Source: Geochorda sp036562495
Lineage (GTDB): Bacteria; Bacillota; Limnochordia; Limnochordales; Geochordaceae
Assembly: GCA_036562495.1 (NCBI GenBank)
Contig: DATCKA010000142.1
Span: 1-9,118, forward strand
Direction: 5' to 3'
DNA length: 9,118 nucleotides
Shown here: in pieces, positions 4,387 through 9,118 of the stretch
Layout: every line of letters begins with the position of its first letter
Position numbering within the stretch: the stretch's first letter is position 1
Translations under genes and position numbers: made by a program
The notes under the pieces: generated by a model
The model's database searches: none
Told to the model about the DNA's origin: nothing
Seen by the model: only the letters and a program-made list of their open reading frames with translations

Positions 4387-7188
4387 TCAGCGCGCCACCG
4401 GTATGCGGGCTGTCCCTACCGTATCATTGCCCACCTGGCTCAGGAAACTGACGATCGCGGCGAACATGGCCTCGGCCGCTTGCTGGCGGAAGGACGGGTC
4501 GCGCAACCGTGCCTCGTCCTCCGCGTTGTCGACGAAGGCCACCTCCACCAGCGCCGCGGGCATGGGAGCCAGGCGCAACACCCGCAGGTCCCGGCGCATG
4601 CGCACCCCTCGGGCCGGCCTGTCCAGCTTGTCCAGCAGCGACTCGTACAGGAGCTCGGCCAGGCGCTGGCTGGCCGGGCCGTTGGGAGAGTAGAAGACCT
4701 CCGTGCCCACCGCCTGCCGCGACGGCGAGGCGTTGTTGTGGACGCTGATGAAGACGTCCGCCCCGGCCCTGACCGCCGCCGCCACGCGGTCGTCGAGGCC
4801 GATGTAGACGTCCGTGCGGCGGGTCATGGAGACCTCCACCCCCACCGACTCCAACAGCGTCGCCAGGCGCTGGGCGATGTCGAGGTTGTAGACCTTCTCC
4901 GGCGTACCGCTGGCCCCGATGGCGCCTGGGTCGTGCCCGCCGTGCCCGGCGTCGATGGCCACGGTGCGGCCGGTCAGGGGCCGGTCGCCCAGCGCCAGCA
5001 CCAGCGTCTGCCGGGAGTCGGCGCTGAAGAGCCGGTAGCCCACGGGCTGGCGCAGCTCGACCACGACCCGGGCACTGCGTGGCAAGAACTGTCCGACGCG
5101 GACGCTCACCGCCGGCCCCACCCCGGCGGTCTGCTCCAGCTGCTCGCGGTCGAGGCCGGGATCCACCACCGCCCCCGGCAGGTCCAGCACCAGCCGTCCG
5201 GGATTGCGCAGGTAGAAGGTGCGGGGCTCGATGGGCGCGGTCGCCTGCACCACGACCGCGGCCCCCTGTGGCCCGATGGGCTGGACAGACACCCCCGTGA
5301 TGCGGCTGTAGACGTCGAGCACCAGGTCCATGTCGCCCGGCGGCGGGGGCTGCGCCTTGCCCGGATCGGCCTCCAGCAGGCTCCGGGTCAGGTCGAGGGA
5401 CGTGACGATCCGCGGCTGGATGGGCTGGGCCAGCTCCAGCACGATGCGCACCACGTCGGGCTGAAACTGGCTCACCCGAAAGCGCCGCACGGGCCCCGAG
5501 CTGACCTCCCACTCGCCCGCGCTGGTCACCAGCGTGGCCTGCTGGATGTCGACCACCATGCGCAGCGGGTCGGTCAGCGTGGCCGTGCGGACGGCCGCCA
5601 CGCCCGACATCTCCACCCAGAGCTGTCCACGGCCGCCGGCGCCCCAGACCCAGTAGACCGCGGAGACGGCATGGCGAAGCAACACGGAGAGCTGGCCCGT
5701 CTCGGCATCCTGCTGGAGCTGGTAGCCCACGGGCGAGGTGAGGTCGATGGCGATGCGCACCACGTCGGCGGTGTGCTGCGCCATCCGGACCGACTTGACC
5801 AGCGCGGTGTCGGCGGGGTACTCGGCGATGGCCGCCCCGAGCCGGGCCCCCTCCAGGTCCAGCACCAGCCGCGGCGGGTCCGCCAGCACCATCGGTTCGC
5901 CGCGCAGGCGAACGGGCCCCTCGCTGATGATGTCGATGCGGCTGCGCCCCGCCTCGCGCCGCACCGAGACGCCCGTCACCTCGACGAGGGACCCGCCGGT
6001 GCGGAGTACCTCGCTTCCCTCCTGCCCGCTCGGCGCCTGGCTCTGCACCTTGGCAGCGACAGGGCTCGCCGGCTTCGGGGACTCGGACGACAAAGGCTCG
6101 TCCACCGAAGGGGGGGATGCCGCCGGCATGTCGGGCGCCCTCTCAGCCTGCGCCTCCGCTCGGGACGTCGACATGGCAGGGGGCGTCGCTTCCTCGACAC
6201 CCACTGCTGCCAGGGGCTTGTGCGTCAGGAGCGGTGCCGGGGGCGCTTGAGACGGCAACGCCGGGCCCCCGCTCGGGGCGCTGGCTGGCTCCGTCGGCGG
6301 CGACGTAGCGGGCTGGCTGGAGTCGGCCGCCCCAACGGCGGAGCCGGCCGCGCTCGGTGCCCCGGCGGCCTTCACCCCCGGCGGGCTCCACCCGGTGGAG
6401 GCCAGATGCCCCTCGTCGGCCGCCCGCGGCACGGGCAACACCGACAAGAGCGTCTCCATCTGCTCCTCCAGCGACGGGCGCAGCGGGGGTGGCGATGGCG
6501 GCGGCGAAGGCACGTAAGCCGTGGCCTGGGAAGCCGTCGACGACACCGGCGGCGGCGTACCGGCAGACGAGGGGCTTCCGCCCCGGGTGCCCCCCGCCTC
6601 GCGCAGCATGGCCGGCGGCAGCGCTACCGCTACCGGTCGGGCCGGCAGCGCGCCCCGGACCGGCTCCAAGGGTGCTTCCAGCGATCGTGACGGCGCCGGC
6701 GCGTGCGCCTCCGGCTGCTGCACCGGCGGCGGCGCCACCAGATCGGCCCGGCCTAGCCGTGCGTCCCACCGGACCTCCAGCCCGAGGCCCTCGGCCGCTG
6801 CCCGCAGCGGCACCATGAGACGCCCGTTGATCAGCACGGGAGGCTCGGGCAACGTCACTCTGCGGTCGTCGACCCACGCGTAGGGGCTGCCCACCGTCAG
6901 CCGGATGCTGGCATCCCCACGCTGCAGGACGGCCGTCTTGCTGCCCCCATCCCAGGCTACGCGGGCCCCCACGACCTCCAAGAGCCGCACCGGCACCATC
7001 AGCGTGCCGTTGACCATCTGGGCGGGCTCCTCCATGGCGATGGGGAGGCCGTCCCACCAGACGGTGGTCCGGGGTGGCGTGAGAGCCGGGCGGGCGTGGG
7101 CCGCGAGCGCGAACAAGCCCACCGCCAGCACGGCGGTAGCGACGGCGCCCCAGCGAAGCCATGGCACCCGAGGCCGGTGCGTCTCCAC
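4387..7188 (-). CDS. Secreted N-acetylmuramoyl-L-alanine amidase: CuAO-N-like domain, Pro/Ala/Ser linker, three AMIN-like segments, Amidase_3
   Basis: This 933-residue exported enzyme should cut the bond between MurNAc and the stem peptide. A signal peptide has a basic start, a hydrophobic core (14-30) and AHA cleavage near 32. Residues 43-152 hold two copies of the copper-amine-oxidase-N-like fold, each with the NG.LMVP.R signature (60-68 and 121-129), a wall-protein domain common in Bacillota and not an oxidase. Residues 153-395 are a disordered Pro/Ala/Ser linker. Three AMIN-like segments follow (about 401-510, 511-600, 619-735; each has an 'RLVLDL'-like strand), probably binding peptidoglycan. 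The Amidase_3 domain (740-918) has zinc ligands H749 (DAGHGGHDPG), E764 and H817 (SVHNNA), and catalytic E882 (LVEVAFVDN), so it looks active. The start is GTG 7188, with GGAAGGAG 12 bases upstream, somewhat far. It is the first gene of the unit after a likely terminator. CwlD- or AmiC-like roles in division or sporulation are possible. Confidence 0.93.
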   Translation of the reverse strand: METHRPRVPWLRWGAVATAVLAVGLFALAAHARPALTPPRTTVWWDGLPIAMEEPAQMVNGTLMVPVRLLEVVGARVAWDGGSKTAVLQRGDASIRLTVGSPYAWVDDRRVTLPEPPVLINGRLMVPLRAAAEGLGLEVRWDARLGRADLVAPPPVQQPEAHAPAPSRSLEAPLEPVRGALPARPVAVALPPAMLREAGGTRGGSPSSAGTPPPVSSTASQATAYVPSPPPSPPPLRPSLEEQMETLLSVLPVPRAADEGHLASTGWSPPGVKAAGAPSAAGSAVGAADSSQPATSPPTEPASAPSGGPALPSQAPPAPLLTHKPLAAVGVEEATPPAMSTSRAEAQAERAPDMPAASPPSVDEPLSSESPKPASPVAAKVQSQAPSGQEGSEVLRTGGSLVEVTGVSVRREAGRSRIDIISEGPVRLRGEPMVLADPPRLVLDLEGARLGAAIAEYPADTALVKSVRMAQHTADVVRIAIDLTSPVGYQLQQDAETGQLSVLLRHAVSAVYWVWGAGGRGQLWVEMSGVAAVRTATLTDPLRMVVDIQQATLVTSAGEWEVSSGPVRRFRVSQFQPDVVRIVLELAQPIQPRIVTSLDLTRSLLEADPGKAQPPPPGDMDLVLDVYSRITGVSVQPIGPQGAAVVVQATAPIEPRTFYLRNPGRLVLDLPGAVVDPGLDREQLEQTAGVGPAVSVRVGQFLPRSARVVVELRQPVGYRLFSADSRQTLVLALGDRPLTGRTVAIDAGHGGHDPGAIGASGTPEKVYNLDIAQRLATLLESVGVEVSMTRRTDVYIGLDDRVAAAVRAGADVFISVHNNASPSRQAVGTEVFYSPNGPASQRLAELLYESLLDKLDRPARGVRMRRDLRVLRLAPMPAALVEVAFVDNAEDEARLRDPSFRQQAAEAMFAAIVSFLSQVGNDTVGTARIPVAR

Positions 7189-7200
7189 GCCCGACGAGGG

Positions 7201-7208
7201 CTCCTTCC
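7201..7208 (-). promoter_or_regulatory. Likely ribosome-binding site of the amidase gene
   Basis: The minus strand reads GGAAGGAG, 12 bases before GTG 7188. The spacing is long. The next in-frame start, GTG 7167, has no better site, so 7188 is kept. No convincing -35/-10 promoter pair was found between here and the terminator. A short direct repeat, CTGGCA (10-base period, within 7211-7230), lies just upstream and is unexplained. Confidence 0.45.
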
Positions 7209-7241
7209 CTGCACTGCCAGGTCTTGCCAGCTACCCGGGAC

Positions 7242-7290
7242 AAAAAACCCGGCGTGACCGACCCGCGAGCTGCGTGCCGGTGCGGCCGGG
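7242..7290 (-). terminator. Probable Rho-independent terminator between the membrane-protein genes and the amidase operon
   Basis: On the minus strand CCCGGC (7290-7285) can pair with GCCGGG (7253-7248), directly followed by TTTTTTG (7247-7241). The long loop can fold further (ACCG with CGGT), and a closer CCGGC/GCCGG pairing is also possible. The six-T run is the only one in this GC-rich gap. A second option, CCGGG and CCCGG flanking the T-run itself, competes with it. It would end transcription from the upstream permease gene pair, about 100 bases after their last stop. Confidence 0.55.
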
Positions 7291-7358
7291 AACGGCCTCG
7301 CAGGGGCGTGCGGCGCACCCCGGCGAGGCCTCGAGCGGACCCTACTATTCGAGACGGA

Positions 7359-7374
7359 TGGAGGATTTCCTCCA
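7359..7374. repeat. Perfect 16-base inverted repeat in the intergenic gap
   Basis: TGGAGGA-TT-TCCTCCA (plus strand) is a perfect 7-bp inverted repeat with a 2-base centre, 16 bases past the stop of the upstream gene. No T-run follows on either strand, so it is not a classical terminator. It could be an operator for a dimeric regulator or a 3'-end-protecting RNA hairpin. The symmetry is seen; the role is unknown. Confidence 0.4.
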
Positions 7375-7390
7375 GGATGCCATCCCGTCG

Positions 7391-8758
7391 TCAGGCCTCG
7401 GGCAGCCGGCGCGGGCGCAGGCGCCGACGCCAGCCCGTCACTACCAGCCCCGCCACCAGCGGCACGGCCGGCCAGGCATACAGCGGCCAGACGGGGTCGC
7501 CCCGCACGGCCCGCACCTGCCGGACGCTGGAGGGCACCACCCGCCCCTCCCCGTCCACGAGCCGCAGCTCGTACGTGGCGCCGGGGTCCAGCTGCAGCGA
7601 GACCTTGTAGGCGACGAAGGAGGGCCGCCGCCCCTCGAATTCGGGCTTGGAGGGGTCGAAGTCGACGATGTTGTAGCCCAGCGCGTACCCCGGCGTCTGC
7701 TGGACGTAGTACGGCTTGGGCTGGGCGGAGGCCACCACCTGGCCGTCCTTGAGCACTTCGAGGGTCATCTCGGGCAGCTCCCGGCCCAGCACCCACTGCC
7801 AGGCGCTGCGCTGCCCCGAGCCCGCCAGAGGTCGGGCCGACTCCACCATCCGGCTGTAGGCGTAGCGGTTGACCTCGCGGGCGTCGAAGGCCTTGAGATA
7901 AAACGTGGCCTCATCGGAGACGTAGAGCGTGTCGCTCGGGTCGCCCGACTCCACGGGCATGGTCCACTTGCTCTCCGGGATGATCTGATAGCCCACGCCC
8001 TGCCGCCGGGGAGCGAAGACCACCAGCCGCTTGCGGGTGCCCGCCACCTCCTGGCCGGCCTCGTCGACCAGCCGCACGGTGTACTCGCCCGCCGGCAGCT
8101 CCACCAGGAAGGCCTCGGAGGGCTGCATGGCCAGCATGGTGGGCGGCTCCGGCTGCTGCGGCGGCTCGGGCAGGCTCTCGGGGTCGGCAGGCTGGCCGGT
8201 GCGCTGGACCTCTTCCAGGATCTCGGCCATGCGCTGCTGCCACGCATCCTGGGCCTGCCGGTAGGCCTGCACCTGGTCATAGTACTCGTTGATGAGCCGC
8301 CGGTAGGTGTCGTAGGCCTCGTGCGCCTCGTCGCCCACCGCGAGTTCCACCTGGCCGCCGAAGTATCCCTGCGGGTACACGAAGGTGTACGCCGTGCGCT
8401 CCAGCGTCGCCACGACCCGGTCGCCCTGGCGCACCTCCAGCCGTCCCTCGACGGGCTTGCGGTAGCCCATCCAGTCGGCCATGTACTCCTGCGTGATGGG
8501 CCAGTAGTAGACGTCCGTCTCCAGCACGTCCACGATGTGGCGCTCCGACGCCGTCAGGTACAGCGTGTCGACCTGGGCCGGCGCGAAGGTCCCCCCGTAC
8601 TCCTTGCCCGTCCACGGCGTGATGCCGTACACCACCTGCCGCTCCTTGACGGGCTCGGCGGCTCGCACCCCGGGGCTCGCCGCCACGCCCGCCACCAGGG
8701 CCAGGGCTCCCACAACGGCCAGCGCCAGCGCCCGCGCCTCGGCCCTCAGCCGTGCCAT
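7391..8758 (-). CDS. Unrecognised secreted protein with C-terminal membrane anchor, coupled to a permease gene
   Basis: I do not recognise this 455-residue protein. It has a clear signal peptide (basic MARLRAEAR, hydrophobic 10-28, cleavage likely near AEP at 34-36). An aromatic-rich region predicted to be beta (about 40-140) is followed by a charged, Gln/Tyr-rich helix that may form a coiled coil (about 144-187) and a Pro/Glu turn (188-206). Two similar beta motifs, PAGEYTVRLVDEAGQEVAG (222-240) and DPGATYELRLVDGEGRVV (391-408), suggest repeated Ig-like modules. A hydrophobic stretch (424-441) with a basic tail WRRRLRPRR follows. Most of the chain should therefore lie outside the cell, held by a C-terminal helix. 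The ATG at 8758 shares one base with the permease stop (TGATG) and has AAGGGGG about 10 bases upstream; it is preferred over the GTG 33 bases earlier. The overlap suggests it works with the permease, perhaps as an extracellular subunit, but its function is unknown. Confidence 0.85.
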   Translation of the reverse strand: MARLRAEARALALAVVGALALVAGVAASPGVRAAEPVKERQVVYGITPWTGKEYGGTFAPAQVDTLYLTASERHIVDVLETDVYYWPITQEYMADWMGYRKPVEGRLEVRQGDRVVATLERTAYTFVYPQGYFGGQVELAVGDEAHEAYDTYRRLINEYYDQVQAYRQAQDAWQQRMAEILEEVQRTGQPADPESLPEPPQQPEPPTMLAMQPSEAFLVELPAGEYTVRLVDEAGQEVAGTRKRLVVFAPRRQGVGYQIIPESKWTMPVESGDPSDTLYVSDEATFYLKAFDAREVNRYAYSRMVESARPLAGSGQRSAWQWVLGRELPEMTLEVLKDGQVVASAQPKPYYVQQTPGYALGYNIVDFDPSKPEFEGRRPSFVAYKVSLQLDPGATYELRLVDGEGRVVPSSVRQVRAVRGDPVWPLYAWPAVPLVAGLVVTGWRRRLRPRRLPEA

Positions 8759-9118
8759 CACCGACGCACCCCCTTGCGAGCGAAAGCCCACGCGGCCAGG
8801 CTCAGCATCACCGCCGCATACGCCAGCGACGAGCCCAGTGCGACCAGGTACTGCCCCGCGTCGCCCATCTGAAGCGCCGCGCTGCCACGGCTGTAGTAGC
8901 CGATGGGCGAGACCCAGGTGAGCACCTGCTGCACGTTGTCGACCACGGTGCGGGCGAATGCCAGGAGATCCGTCAGTCGCTCGCCCGGGATGGCCAGCAG
9001 CACGGCGTGGGCCACGCTAAACAGGGTGAACAGCAGCATGAGGCCCAGGAAGACCAGCACGGCCAGGAAGACCCGGCGGCTCAGGGCCGAGATCAGCAGC
9101 CCCAGCGAGACCACGCAC
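8758..9118 (-). CDS. C-terminal part of a membrane protein, probably an ABC-2 type transporter permease (5' end beyond window)
   Basis: The frame is open to the right edge, so only the last 120 or so codons are visible; the GTG at 9114 is internal and should not be taken as the start. The visible part has a long hydrophobic region (VFLAVLVFLGLMLLFTLF and AHAVLLAI), an extracytoplasmic-looking amphipathic stretch (ERLTDLLAFARTVVDNVQQVLTW in part) with SPIGYYSRGSAAL, then a final membrane helix (YLVALGSSLAYAAVMLSLAA) and the basic end WAFARKGVRR. The SLGLLISALSRR segment, the 'P.(G)YY' loop and the RKGVRR tail are typical of ABC-2 permeases, which normally pair with a separate ATPase, here expected further upstream. 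The call rests on these general features only. The stop overlaps the start of the secreted protein gene. Confidence 0.7.
   Translation of the reverse strand, partial: CVVSLGLLISALSRRVFLAVLVFLGLMLLFTLFSVAHAVLLAIPGERLTDLLAFARTVVDNVQQVLTWVSPIGYYSRGSAALQMGDAGQYLVALGSSLAYAAVMLSLAAWAFARKGVRR

Noticed and set aside
2957..4693. Plus-strand open frame of 578 codons opposite murI and gerM
   Set aside because: It is antisense to MurI, GerM and the amidase end, is rich in His/Arg/Gly/Gln and matches no family motif.
4480..6690. Plus-strand open frame of 736 codons opposite the amidase
   Set aside because: It mirrors the amidase frame, its sequence is His/Arg-rich, and it has no recognisable start context or domain.
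7189..7390. Riboswitch or T-box leader before the amidase operon
   Set aside because: No T-box motif or known riboswitch core could be recognised; only simple stems and a T-run are visible.
6905..8872. Plus-strand open frame of 655 codons crossing the intergenic gap
   Set aside because: It is antisense to two genes with strong minus-strand evidence, and its composition is typical of a shadow frame.
1..9118. CRISPR arrays, tRNA or rRNA genes, insertion sequences, prophage genes
   Set aside because: No repeat-spacer pattern, cloverleaf, transposase motif or terminal inverted repeats were seen by reading; the region looks like core chromosome.

Overview
The window is a very GC-rich (about 70% by eye), gene-dense stretch of bacterial chromosome. 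All recognisable genes lie on the minus strand, so they read from right to left. The gene set suggests a Bacillota (Firmicutes) member with high GC, of the Symbiobacterium / Thermaerobacter / Limnochorda kind. The reasons are a GerM-type GerMN protein next to glutamate racemase, RNase PH and RdgB (close to the racE-gerM-rph-rdgB order of Bacillus subtilis), a cell-wall amidase with a 'copper amine oxidase N-terminal-like' domain, and Clostridia-like MurD motifs. The lineage is an inference from gene content; no species is claimed.

Layout in reading order. (1) 9118-8758 is the C-terminal end of a multi-spanning membrane protein, probably an ABC-2 type permease. Its TGA shares one base with the next ATG. 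(2) 8758-7391 is an unrecognised secreted protein with a signal peptide, a coiled-coil-like segment, two related beta motifs and a C-terminal membrane anchor. (3) 7390-7189 is a 202-base gap, the only real intergenic space. It holds a small perfect inverted repeat and a probable Rho-independent terminator. (4) 7188-1 is a tightly packed unit: a 933-residue N-acetylmuramoyl-L-alanine amidase with three AMIN-like segments, a membrane-anchored GerM-type protein, one ORF that carries both MurI (glutamate racemase) and MurD (D-glutamate ligase), RNase PH, and RdgB (XTP/dITP pyrophosphatase), which runs off the left edge. Gaps in this unit are 24 bases or less, or the genes overlap.

How the genes fit together: MurI makes D-glutamate and MurD attaches it to UDP-MurNAc-L-Ala in the cytoplasm. 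The amidase cuts the same stem peptide from the glycan outside the membrane, and GerM-type proteins act at the membrane in sporulation or wall remodelling. RNase PH and RdgB are housekeeping RNA-maturation and nucleotide-pool-cleaning enzymes that often travel with this cluster.

The main point of interest is the MurI-MurD junction. The frame is open through both enzymes (772 codons), which would give a bifunctional enzyme for two consecutive D-Glu steps. However, MurD has its own well-spaced ribosome-binding site and ATG. In addition, removing one base from a GGG run at 2964-2966 would end MurI with a family-like tail at a TAA just before that site. The fusion may therefore be real, recent, or an assembly error, and this can be tested.
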